From Bacteroidales bacterium (GTDB lineage: Bacteria; Bacteroidota; Bacteroidia; Bacteroidales; ML635J-15), in the NCBI GenBank assembly GCA_017617125.1, contig JAFZWY010000047.1, positions 1 to 49,250 of the forward strand: 49,250 nt of DNA, read 5' to 3'. Made by a program: the position numbers and the translations under genes. The notes under the pieces are model-generated. The model did not search any database and was not told where the DNA came from. It saw only the letters and a list, made by a program, of their open reading frames with translations. Shown piece after piece: positions 32,568 through 40,841 of the stretch. Numbering within the stretch: the first letter of the stretch is position 1; every line of letters begins with the position of its first letter.

Positions 32568-32575
32568 TATCTTTG
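32568..32575 (+). promoter_or_regulatory. -7 box of the second tail-anchored gene
   Basis: TATCTTTG, 17 bases before the ATG at 32592. It falls inside the longer open frame and so decides the start. Confidence 0.6.
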
Positions 32576-32591
32576 TGTTTTAATAATTTTT

Positions 32592-33284
32592 ATGGCAAAC
32601 GAATCTTATCTATATTATATCGGTTTCGAAGATGCTGTAGGCGACGAATCCGTAGGACGGGAGATGTATAGGAACGTTTATGTCTATTCAAAAAAAGATG
32701 ATTCCGAGTGCATGGTGCTGCCGTTCTATTTCATTATGGGAAAGCACGATTATCTGTGGAACGGAAACGGCGACCGCTTGCTCTTGTCTGCTTGCTACGG
32801 ATTCTATGAGTACGATGCCGAAATCCTGCCCGAGAAATATACGCAGTGGCATCCGGTAATGGTTGTGGTTGACGTGGCCGGGAAACAAATCGTCAAGGTT
32901 TACGAGGGCGACGCCGCTTTGCAGTGGAATGTCGACGAATCGGATATAATGGATAAGTCTGGACTGAAAGAATTGTCCTTCGATGAATGGTCGGCAAAGT
33001 ATGAGGCTGAGCGCGAGGAGGTGGAAAAGCTAGTTGAAAAGCTCGCGTCGGAATATACGGTGTCATTTTTTGCGACACATAATTATTCGGGTGGGCATCA
33101 TGTTCTGGGTGATGTTGGAGATGAACTTGTTGAGGAAAAAATTAGAAGGGAATACCCCGAAGAAGAAGTCGGTCCCGAGGAGTTTGAAAAGAAGCTGAAT
33201 AAGGCGAAAACTAAACATTACATTATTGTTATTGTAGTGTTGGTGGCGTTATTGCTATTTTTGTGTCTGATTAAAATTCTTTGA
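32592..33284 (+). CDS. Unknown tail-anchored protein, member 2 of the two-copy family
   Basis: 230 residues from the ATG at 32592. Same plan as the protein at 12012: it begins MANESYLYYIGFEDA, has PFYFIMGKHDY (44-54), LLLSACYGFY (63-72), IVKVYEG (100-106) and DKSGLKE (121-127). A charged, partly coiled helix (about 136-205) follows, then a C-terminal membrane helix (about 209-230). The head is well conserved between the two copies, while the linker is not alignable. It lacks the ten-residue insertion seen after residue 20 in member 1. It heads an operon with an AlbA_2-type protein (2-base gap) and an M64 peptidase (3-base gap). No known family and no catalytic motif recognised. Confidence 0.85.
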   Translation: MANESYLYYIGFEDAVGDESVGREMYRNVYVYSKKDDSECMVLPFYFIMGKHDYLWNGNGDRLLLSACYGFYEYDAEILPEKYTQWHPVMVVVDVAGKQIVKVYEGDAALQWNVDESDIMDKSGLKELSFDEWSAKYEAEREEVEKLVEKLASEYTVSFFATHNYSGGHHVLGDVGDELVEEKIRREYPEEEVGPEEFEKKLNKAKTKHYIIVIVVLVALLLFLCLIKIL

Positions 33285-33286
33285 AA

Positions 33287-33940
33287 ATGGATTCTCAACG
33301 TAACGAACTGCTTGAACGGATTGCCGAAGGCGAGGGCTTGCACCTTGACTTCAAGCACTGCATAAGCGATTCTGGAAAAATTGCCCGTTCGCTTGCGGCG
33401 TATGCCAACACCGACGGCGGTTCGTTGCTAATAGGTGTGCGCGACAATGGCTCGATTGCAGGCGTAAGTTCCGAGGAGGAATGCTATATGATCGAGACCG
33501 CTGCAATGCTATATACTTATCCCGTAGTGGAATACACGACAGTCAGCCATCGGGTAGAGGGTAAGACCGTGCTCGAGGTGGTTGTCGAAAAAAGCGACAA
33601 GCTTCCGCATTATGCACCCGACGTGCGTGGCGACATGGTGGCTTTTGTTCGCTGCGACGACAAGAATGTGCTTGCTCCGCCCGAGCTTGTCCGCTACTGG
33701 CGGCAGTCGAAGAGCTATGTGCCGTCGGAATTGTTCTACGACGACGTCATGAAACTTATTGTCGATGAGATACGCATCAGCGGATTTGTGACCAAGGAAT
33801 TTATCGTGCATTTTACGGGAATGCCAGTGCGCAAGGTCGAGGATGTACTTGTAAACCTGATGCTTATGCGCGTCGTGGAGATTGAGATGGACGAAAAGTC
33901 TGTCCGTTTTGTTTTTACTGAAGAATATAAAAATCAATAG
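33287..33940 (+). CDS. AlbA_2 / Schlafen-like domain protein with C-terminal winged-helix-like part
   Basis: 218 residues from the ATG two bases after the previous stop (a TTG at 33281 would overlap). The N-terminus carries the AlbA_2 signature: LHLDFKHCISD, KIARSLAAYANTDGGSLLIG, VRDNGSIAGVSSEEE, VVVEKSDKLPHYA. These domains are found in ATP-binding or nucleic-acid-binding regulators and in Schlafen relatives. The C-terminal 80 residues (VTKEFIVHFTGMPVRKVEDV) look like a winged helix. So a transcription regulator is likely. The lysine in FKH replaces part of the usual E-x-K, with an Asp before it. Cotranscribed with the tail-anchored protein and the M64 peptidase. Confidence 0.8.
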   Translation: MDSQRNELLERIAEGEGLHLDFKHCISDSGKIARSLAAYANTDGGSLLIGVRDNGSIAGVSSEEECYMIETAAMLYTYPVVEYTTVSHRVEGKTVLEVVVEKSDKLPHYAPDVRGDMVAFVRCDDKNVLAPPELVRYWRQSKSYVPSELFYDDVMKLIVDEIRISGFVTKEFIVHFTGMPVRKVEDVLVNLMLMRVVEIEMDEKSVRFVFTEEYKNQ

Positions 33941-33943
33941 GAT

Positions 33944-35215
33944 ATGAAAAATATACTGACAATTTTGCTTTTGCTTGTTTCGGTGGCTGTTTTCGGTCAG
34001 TTCGACAAGTATTTCGAGAATAGGACCATGCGTGTGGATTATTATCACGCCGGCGACAGCAAGAACGACTACTATTATATCGATGAGGTCATTGCCGAAC
34101 CGTACTGGGGAGGTTCCTTGGTGAACCTTATCGACGATACCAACTTTGGCAAGTATCTGGTAAAGGTTCTCGACAAGGCTTCTGGAACGTTGATTTACAG
34201 CCGTTCGTATTCGACACTTTTCGGTGAGTGGCAGACTGTTGACGAGGCTCGCACGGTGCAGAAAAGTTTCTCCGAGTCGGTTGTGTTCCCTTATCCTAAG
34301 GCTGCGGTTACGGTTGTGTTCTGCACAAAGGCTTTCGAAACCGGCGAATACGTCGAGAAGTATCGCTACGACATCAATCCTGCCGACGTTTGCCTAATTA
34401 AGCACGACAACCGCAACAAGTTTCCTGTGTACGAGGTTCACAAGGGTGGCGATGCCAATACCAAGGTCGATATTGTGATTGTGCCCGACGGCTATACGGC
34501 TTCGCAGATGTCGCTATTCAAGAAGGACTGCGAGAAGTTTAAGAACGAATTTTTCAAGTACGAGCCATACACTTCGCACAAAAACGACTTTAATATTCAC
34601 GCAGTTCTGGCTCCATCGCAGGAGTCGGGTGTTGACGAGCCATGCAAGGGAATATGGAAGAATACCATTGTCAGTTGTTCGTACTGGTCTCTCGGCAGCG
34701 AACGCTATCTTATGACTACCGACAACAAGACTTTGCGTGATGTGGCCGCCAATGCACCATACGACCAGATTTATATTCTCGTGAACAGCACAAAATATGG
34801 CGGTGGCGGAATTTTCAACTGGTATTGTACAGGAGTGAATTCCAATAAGATGGCAGGAAAAATCATAGTTCACGAGTTCGGCCACGGCTTTGCCGGACTT
34901 GGCGACGAGTATGTAGGCGGTTCGGAGTACAACGATTTCTACAATCTAAAGTTGGAACCTGCCGATCCGAATGTTACGACTTTGGTCAATTTCGACTCCA
35001 AGTGGAAGGATATGGTGGAGCAGGGGACACCAGTTCCAACGCCGGCAACGGCAGAATACAAGGACAAGGTTGGCGTTTACGAGGGTGCAGGCTATATGAG
35101 CAATGGCATTTACCGTCCTATGCAGGACTGCCTGATGAATCATTTCCAATGCGATGCGTTCTGCCCGGTGTGCCAGCGCGCAATCGTGAAGATGATTGAA
35201 TTTTATTGCAAGTAA
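33944..35215 (+). CDS. Secreted M64 (IgA-peptidase-like) metallopeptidase
   Basis: 423 residues. The signal peptide ends near residue 19 (VAVFGQ). An N-terminal beta domain (about 20-150, Peptidase_M64_N-like) is followed by the M64 domain: VDIVIVPDGYTASQMSLFKK, ILVNSTKYGGGGIFNWY, the zinc site HEFGHGFAGLGDEY (His-Glu, His, and the later Asp), and DCLMNHFQCDAFCPVCQ near the end. The family includes the IgA peptidase of Clostridium ramosum and Bacteroidetes homologues. No T9SS domain is present, so it stays periplasmic or is exported otherwise. Third gene of the operon that starts at 32592. Confidence 0.9.
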   Translation: MKNILTILLLLVSVAVFGQFDKYFENRTMRVDYYHAGDSKNDYYYIDEVIAEPYWGGSLVNLIDDTNFGKYLVKVLDKASGTLIYSRSYSTLFGEWQTVDEARTVQKSFSESVVFPYPKAAVTVVFCTKAFETGEYVEKYRYDINPADVCLIKHDNRNKFPVYEVHKGGDANTKVDIVIVPDGYTASQMSLFKKDCEKFKNEFFKYEPYTSHKNDFNIHAVLAPSQESGVDEPCKGIWKNTIVSCSYWSLGSERYLMTTDNKTLRDVAANAPYDQIYILVNSTKYGGGGIFNWYCTGVNSNKMAGKIIVHEFGHGFAGLGDEYVGGSEYNDFYNLKLEPADPNVTTLVNFDSKWKDMVEQGTPVPTPATAEYKDKVGVYEGAGYMSNGIYRPMQDCLMNHFQCDAFCPVCQRAIVKMIEFYCK

Positions 35216-35283
35216 CGTCTGCCAATTTACAAACAACGTAGCCATAAATACATTGAGCTAAAAACCCTCAAAACGGCTACGAG

Positions 35284-35310
35284 CCATTGTGCCTTTTAGC
35301 CTTTTAGCCC
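35284..35310. repeat. Short intergenic repeat R4
   Basis: Carries GCCTTTTAGCCTTTTAGCCC, the tandem motif that also ends R1 and R3. It lies between the M64 gene and the promoter module of the PgpH-like gene. Confidence 0.55.
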
Positions 35311-35323
35311 CTTTCTCTCCCCC

Positions 35324-35370
35324 AATCTAAAATCGTAAATCGTAATTCGTAAATTATTTTGTATCTTTAC
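35324..35370 (+). promoter_or_regulatory. Promoter module of the PgpH-like gene
   Basis: AATCTAAAATCGTAAATCGT, then AATTCGTAAATTA and a -7-like box TATCTTTA (35362-35369). The first 34 bases match the module in front of sppA (10016) at 31 positions by eye. Confidence 0.65.
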
Positions 35371-35398
35371 GCCCGTTTTTATATTGCACGATTTTAGG

Positions 35399-37480
35399 AT
35401 GAAAGATAAAAATAAACTTGTTGTCATAATACTGCTTTTCGCTGTGAGCGTGGCGGTTTCTGTATTTATTTTCCCTACCGAAAACCAGTTTGAATATTCG
35501 TACGACAAGGGCGCACAGTGGCTCTACGACGACCTTTACGCGCCATACGACTTTGCAATATGCCGTTCAGACGACGACATACAGGCAGAAAAGGACAGCA
35601 TTGTGGCCGACTTTATTCCGTACTATTCGTTCGATACGGTTGAGGCAGGCAAGTTCGTGTCGACCCATTGCTCGTTGTTAGAAAGGACTATCGGCGAAAA
35701 GTCGGGGCTCGAAAAGGAAGATGCTGCGGCTTTTGCTCAGAAATTTAGAGATAAACTGGCTGCAATATATGAAAAAGGTGTTATAAATCCGTCAAATTCG
35801 CAGGAATATGCAAATGCTGGAAATAAAATCCGCGTTGTGCGTGGAAATGTCAGCGAACTGGATCTTATAAGCGATTTCTACACAAAAAATTCTGCGAAAG
35901 ATGAAATGCTTGCCATGTATATGGCCGATAGTCGTGCGTATGAGTCCGATTCCATTTCCGGATTTTATATCCGCGATTTTATCGAAAAGACAGTCTTTGT
36001 GACGAATGTCGCAATCGACGAGGAACTCAACGGCAGATATTTGCAGTCGCAGACCGAAGCTGTTCCGCCAATGGCTGGTATGGTACACAAGGGCGAACTT
36101 ATAATTTCGAAAGGCAAAGTGGTCGACGAACACTCGAAACGCTTGCTCGATTCGTACAAGATGCAGTTCGAAAACACTTCGGGACGACAGACTTTCTGGA
36201 TGGTGGAACTTGGCGTAACGGTTGTCTTCCTGATTCTGTTCGCAATAATCCTGTTCTACTCGCTGAAGTTCGGCAGACGGAAAAACTGGGGAATACGCGA
36301 AAATATGTTCGTTCTACTGCAGATGATTTTAGTTTCGCTAGTGGCATTCTTTGTTTTCAAGTATTCGTCGGTAAGCATCAACATAATTCCATTTGTGCTT
36401 GTGCCGCTGTTGCTTGTAACTTTCCTCGACTTCGATATTTCGTTCCTAATATATTTCATTTCGATATTCATCGTCAGCTTTTTCGCTGTAAATAGGTTCG
36501 AATTTGTTTTCATACAGACGATTACAGGTCTGGTCGGAATGTTCAGTCTACGAAATACATCAAAGCGCCAGCAGATTTTCATAAGCATGATCGTGGTGTT
36601 CGTGACATATTCGTTGCTGCATACAGGATTCTCGTTGATGCGATTGGGCACATTTTCGGCTCAGGAACTCGAGGAATTCATATACTACGGAATTTCATCG
36701 GCTGCACTTCTGCTGTATCTGCCGTTCGTGTTCATTTTCGAGAAGATTTTCGGATTCATTTCGGGATTCACATTGGTAGAACTGTGCGATACCAACAATC
36801 CGGCCTTGCGCGAATTGTCGGAGAAGGCGCCAGGAACTTTCCAGCATTCTGTAATGCTCTCGAACCTTGTCGAATCGGTTGTCCGCGAAATCGGAGGCAA
36901 GCCGTTACTAGCTCGTGCCGGTGCTTTGTATCACGACATTGGTAAGGTTTATGAACCCGAATATTTCATCGAAAACCAGAATGGCGTCAAGAATGTCCAC
37001 GAAGGAATGCCATACGAGGAGTCGGCACAGAAGATTATCGCCCATGTAACAAAGGGTGTAGAGTATGCCGCCAAGTACAAGCTGCCCGACCAGATAGTCG
37101 ATTTCATAGAGCAGCACCACGGGACCTCGGTTACGCGCTATTTCTACAATTCGTGGGTAAATGCAAATCCCGACAAGCCAGCCGACATCACCAAGTTCCA
37201 GTACCCAGGACCAAAGCCACAGTCGGTGGAACTTATCGCCATGATGATGGCCGATGCCATCGAGGCAGCTTCGCGAACATTGAAGGTTTATTCGCACGAA
37301 TCGATTTCTGCGCTTGTCAACAATATTGTTGATGCGCAGATGAAAGACGGCCAGTACGAGGATGTCGACATTACAATGAAGCAGATAGGCAAGGCAAAGC
37401 AGATTCTCATATCGAAAATCGAGAACATCTACCATTCGCGAATAGAATATCCCGAACTTAATGACAAGGACAAACAATAA
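35399..37480 (+). CDS. PgpH-like membrane HD phosphodiesterase (7TMR-HDED/HDIG)
   Basis: 693 residues. PgpH homologues hydrolyse cyclic di-AMP. N-terminal membrane helix, a large periplasmic domain (about 30-265), seven membrane helices (about 270-465) and a cytoplasmic HD domain. The HD ligands are in FQHSVMLSNL, the ALYHDIGKVYEP motif, HVTKGVEYAAKY and FIEQHHGTS, followed by MMMADAIEAASR. The start is the ATG at 35399, preceded by the promoter module at 35324. A TTG 15 bases earlier is not preferred. The TonB-dependent receptor follows after 27 bases and may be on the same transcript. Cyclic-di-AMP control of potassium or cell-wall state is the family role. Confidence 0.92.
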   Translation: MKDKNKLVVIILLFAVSVAVSVFIFPTENQFEYSYDKGAQWLYDDLYAPYDFAICRSDDDIQAEKDSIVADFIPYYSFDTVEAGKFVSTHCSLLERTIGEKSGLEKEDAAAFAQKFRDKLAAIYEKGVINPSNSQEYANAGNKIRVVRGNVSELDLISDFYTKNSAKDEMLAMYMADSRAYESDSISGFYIRDFIEKTVFVTNVAIDEELNGRYLQSQTEAVPPMAGMVHKGELIISKGKVVDEHSKRLLDSYKMQFENTSGRQTFWMVELGVTVVFLILFAIILFYSLKFGRRKNWGIRENMFVLLQMILVSLVAFFVFKYSSVSINIIPFVLVPLLLVTFLDFDISFLIYFISIFIVSFFAVNRFEFVFIQTITGLVGMFSLRNTSKRQQIFISMIVVFVTYSLLHTGFSLMRLGTFSAQELEEFIYYGISSAALLLYLPFVFIFEKIFGFISGFTLVELCDTNNPALRELSEKAPGTFQHSVMLSNLVESVVREIGGKPLLARAGALYHDIGKVYEPEYFIENQNGVKNVHEGMPYEESAQKIIAHVTKGVEYAAKYKLPDQIVDFIEQHHGTSVTRYFYNSWVNANPDKPADITKFQYPGPKPQSVELIAMMMADAIEAASRTLKVYSHESISALVNNIVDAQMKDGQYEDVDITMKQIGKAKQILISKIENIYHSRIEYPELNDKDKQ

Positions 37481-37507
37481 AAGAGCACTGCTGTAGTTAA
37501 TAGAGAT

Positions 37508-39925
37508 ATGCGGAAATTTTTATTGGCATTGTTACTGTCGATTGTTGCGCTGGCGGCTGTTTCACAGAACGCCACCTATTTCGGCTATGTGCGCGATGCT
37601 AACAAGAAGCCTGTCGAATTCGCAAATGTCATTGTCGTAGGGACAAACATTGGTGTGTCAACCGATGCATCCGGCTATTTCGAGATGAACGTTCCCGCCA
37701 GCAAGGAATTGGAAGTCCAGATCTCGTTTCTCGGCTACGAGCCATTTACTCAGAAAATCAAATTGAAACCTAACGAGCGCAAGCAGGTTACTGCAATACT
37801 GAATGAGGGCGCTGTGATGCTTCCGACTGCCGACATTGGTGCGACAAGCGAACGTCAGGTTTCGGGAACGCGCCTAAATCCGCAGATTTCGATGAAAATA
37901 CCGACAACCGGTGGTTTTGAGGATATACTTAAGGCATTGCCCTCGGTGTCGTCCAACAACGAATTGAGTTCGCAGTACAATGTGCGTGGTGGAAATTATG
38001 ACGAAAACCTGGTGTTTGTCAACGATATAGAAGTTTATCGTCCGCAGTTGATCCGTTCGGGACAGCAGGAGGGACTTAGCTTCATAAATCCCGACATGGT
38101 GTCGTCGATATTGTTTTCGGCAGGTGCGTTTGAGCCTAAGTATGGCGACAAAATGTCGTCGGTGCTTGATATTAAGTACAAGAAACCTACGGAGTTCGGC
38201 GCCTCGATAATGGCAAGTCTGCTTGGAGCAAACGCCCATGTCGAGGGAACAAGCAAGAACCATCTGTTCAGGTACAATGTAGGCGTAAGGTATAAGACCA
38301 CGAAATACTTGCTTACATCTATGGATGTTTCCGGCCATTACGATCCGTCGTACATTGACGCGCAGACATTTCTGGTGTACAGCATAACCGAAAAGATGGA
38401 ACTTAATTTCCTCGGGAACTTCAGCAGCAACATGTACAAGTACATACCTCTGGATGGCGAAACTTCGTTTGGAACCGTCAGCGATGCCTTGAAGGTTAGG
38501 ACTTATTTCGAAGGGCAGGAGGTTGACCGTTTCAATAGCGGAACGGCAGCTCTGTCGTTAAATTATACACCGAACAACAATTTGAACCTCAAATTTATAG
38601 CGTCGGGATACTACACCAACGAAGAAGAGACCTACGATATTTTAGCCCAGTACTATCTCAACGAGATTGACCAGCAGTTAGGTTCGTCGATTGGCGACAG
38701 CGTGTCGAATATAGGAGTCGGTTCTTTCCTCGACCATGCCCGCAACTACTACGACGGTTTTGTGGTTTCGGCAAAGCATATCGGAACTTTCCTCAAGGGG
38801 GAGAACAAGCTCGACTGGGGCGTGCAGACCAACTACGAAAATTATTCGTATCATGTTCACGAGTGGACTATGAACGACTCGGCGGACTATTCGCTGCCGT
38901 ATTCCGAAAATGCGGTTTTGCTGTATCAGACCGACATTGCCAATATTGGACTACAGAGCGTCAGGGCTTCGGCGTATGTGCAGGATTCGTATTTGTTCAA
39001 GGCCGAAGGTGCCGATGTGTCGCTTGGCGGCGGCGTAAGGCTTAACTTCTGGTCGTACAACAAGCAGTTCCTTGCAAGTCCGCGCGTAAACCTTAGCGTA
39101 AAGCCTACAAACTGGAAGCCCGACATGATATTCCGCTTTGCTACAGGACTTTATCATCAGCCACCGACAATAAAGGAAGCACGCAGAATCAGCGACGGAA
39201 CGCTGAATCCCAACCTGAAGGCGCAGTCGTCGGCGCAGGTGGTTGTCGGTATGGACTACAATTTCCTTGCGTGGGGGCGGCCGTTCAAGCTGGTTGCCGA
39301 GGCATACTATAAATATATGTACAACTTGAATCCGTACAATGTTGACAATGTGCAGATTAAGTATTATGGTGAGAACATTGCACACGGATATGCTTACGGT
39401 ATTGAGGCAAAGGTGAACGGCGAGTTTGTCCCTGGCACCGAATCGTGGGTTAGCTTGGGCTTGATGCGCACATACGAGGACATCGAAAACGATTTCTATA
39501 CCCGCACGGTCGAAAATGTGGTCGATACGGTTTATCCGGGCTATATTCCGCGTCCCACCGACCAGCTTGTGAATTTTGGCATCTTCTTCCAGGATTATAT
39601 CCCGAAGGCACCGACTTGGAAGGTTTTCCTTAGCCTGCATTTTGGAACCGGTCTGCCTTACGGACCGCCAAATTCGGAACGCTATATGGCAACTGGAAGG
39701 ATGAAGGCCTACCGTCGTGTTGACTTTGGTATTTCCAAGCAGTTCAACTTCAAGAAGGCCGACTGGATAAAGGATTTCTGGATTTCGCTTGAAGTGTTCA
39801 ACTTGTTGAATACCAAGAATGAAATCTCGCACACTTGGATAACTGACATACGAGGCAGGGAATATGCAGTGCCGTCGTATCTTACAGGAATACGACCTAA
39901 CTTGAAAATAGTGATGAAGTTTTAA
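37508..39925 (+). CDS. TonB-dependent outer-membrane receptor
   Basis: 805 residues. The signal peptide ends near residue 20 (LAAVSQ). A CarboxypepD_reg-like domain (about 21-105, YFGYVRDANKKPVEFANVIV), the plug (about 120-225: FEDILKALPSVSSNNELSSQ, YNVRGGNYDENLVFVNDIEV) and a barrel to the C-terminal phenylalanine (RPNLKIVMKF), which is the normal OMP ending. No SusD partner is beside it. The plug motif YNVRGGNYDENLVYVN is shared with a widespread Bacteroidetes receptor group of unknown substrate. Located 27 bases after the PgpH-like gene. Confidence 0.92.
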   Translation: MRKFLLALLLSIVALAAVSQNATYFGYVRDANKKPVEFANVIVVGTNIGVSTDASGYFEMNVPASKELEVQISFLGYEPFTQKIKLKPNERKQVTAILNEGAVMLPTADIGATSERQVSGTRLNPQISMKIPTTGGFEDILKALPSVSSNNELSSQYNVRGGNYDENLVFVNDIEVYRPQLIRSGQQEGLSFINPDMVSSILFSAGAFEPKYGDKMSSVLDIKYKKPTEFGASIMASLLGANAHVEGTSKNHLFRYNVGVRYKTTKYLLTSMDVSGHYDPSYIDAQTFLVYSITEKMELNFLGNFSSNMYKYIPLDGETSFGTVSDALKVRTYFEGQEVDRFNSGTAALSLNYTPNNNLNLKFIASGYYTNEEETYDILAQYYLNEIDQQLGSSIGDSVSNIGVGSFLDHARNYYDGFVVSAKHIGTFLKGENKLDWGVQTNYENYSYHVHEWTMNDSADYSLPYSENAVLLYQTDIANIGLQSVRASAYVQDSYLFKAEGADVSLGGGVRLNFWSYNKQFLASPRVNLSVKPTNWKPDMIFRFATGLYHQPPTIKEARRISDGTLNPNLKAQSSAQVVVGMDYNFLAWGRPFKLVAEAYYKYMYNLNPYNVDNVQIKYYGENIAHGYAYGIEAKVNGEFVPGTESWVSLGLMRTYEDIENDFYTRTVENVVDTVYPGYIPRPTDQLVNFGIFFQDYIPKAPTWKVFLSLHFGTGLPYGPPNSERYMATGRMKAYRRVDFGISKQFNFKKADWIKDFWISLEVFNLLNTKNEISHTWITDIRGREYAVPSYLTGIRPNLKIVMKF

Positions 39926-39973
39926 AAAATCATTAAAAACATAAATCTACGATATCGGAAGCAAAAAATACTT

Positions 39974-39981
39974 TAACTTTG
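39974..39981 (+). promoter_or_regulatory. -7 box of the OmpH-like gene
   Basis: TAACTTTG then C, 23 bases before the ATG at 40005; no clear -33 TTTG. Confidence 0.6.
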
Positions 39982-40004
39982 CAAGAAATTATAATTTGAA
40001 CGAA

Positions 40005-40838
40005 ATGGACGAATTTAGCAACGAAGAAAAGAACACCAACGAATTTGCAGGTCTTAGCCCTGCAGAGCAGATTGCTCAGTTGGAAAAGGAAATAAAAGGT
40101 GAAACTGTAGAAACACCTGCAATCGAAGAAAACGAAATCAAGGAGGAAGAAAATACAACAGTCGAGTCGTGCTCGACAGAAAAATGCAAGTGCAAATGTG
40201 GATCATGCATCAGCATCTGTGCATTGATTCTCAGTTTGGCAGCTATTGTATTGTTGATACTTATGCTAACTGGCGTATTGGGTGGCAAGAAGGCTGAACC
40301 AGCACAGCCGGAAGAAGTTACAATCTTCGACAAGCCGGCAGGCGAAGAACCGTCGGATATTGCTTACATCGACCTCGATACGCTTCTGCTTACCTACAAC
40401 TATGCTATTAAGTTGCAGGAAGACCTCGCTATGGAACAGAAGAAGGCCGAAGGTACTATCCAGTCGCGCATGAAGAAGTTCGAGAGCATGTACAATGCCT
40501 ATATGGAAAAGGCTCGTACAGGAATGTTCCTGAGCGCAGCCAGCCAGCAGGCACAGCAGAGCGAACTCGAGAAGGAGCAGGCTGCTATCGAAAACTTGCA
40601 GGCAACCTTATCGAACCAGCTTCTCGAAAAGCAGAGCGCAATGAACCAGGAAATATACGATACCGTAATAAATTTTGTAAACCAGTATGCCGAAGGCCGT
40701 TTCAAGATCGTTCTTGGCAATATGGGTGGCGTTACCGTCGTATATTCGCAGCAGGGAATGAACATTACAAACGATGTGGTTGCTAAGCTCAACCAGCGTT
40801 ACGGTGGTATTCTCGAAAACGACACAAAAGCAGAATAA
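40005..40838 (+). CDS. Membrane-anchored OmpH/Skp-like protein
   Basis: 277 residues from the ATG at 40005. A long acidic cytoplasmic start (about 1-65) carries a cysteine cluster CKCKCGSC just before the single membrane helix (about 68-90). Then an OmpH-like domain: AYIDLDTLLLTYNYAIKLQE, a long coiled coil (MEQKKAEGTIQSRMKKFESM, QSELEKEQAAIENLQATLSN) and a closing FKIVLGNMGGVTVVYS strand. Normal Skp/OmpH has a cleaved signal peptide instead of this anchor, so it is a membrane-held, possibly periplasmic chaperone. The glycosyltransferase follows three bases later. Confidence 0.85.
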   Translation: MDEFSNEEKNTNEFAGLSPAEQIAQLEKEIKGETVETPAIEENEIKEEENTTVESCSTEKCKCKCGSCISICALILSLAAIVLLILMLTGVLGGKKAEPAQPEEVTIFDKPAGEEPSDIAYIDLDTLLLTYNYAIKLQEDLAMEQKKAEGTIQSRMKKFESMYNAYMEKARTGMFLSAASQQAQQSELEKEQAAIENLQATLSNQLLEKQSAMNQEIYDTVINFVNQYAEGRFKIVLGNMGGVTVVYSQQGMNITNDVVAKLNQRYGGILENDTKAE

Positions 40839-40841
40839 CTT

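Noticed and set aside
32592..35215. Antiphage defence system based on the AlbA_2-type protein
   Set aside because: The neighbours are an unknown membrane protein and a secreted peptidase; there is no nuclease, toxin or island context to support defence.
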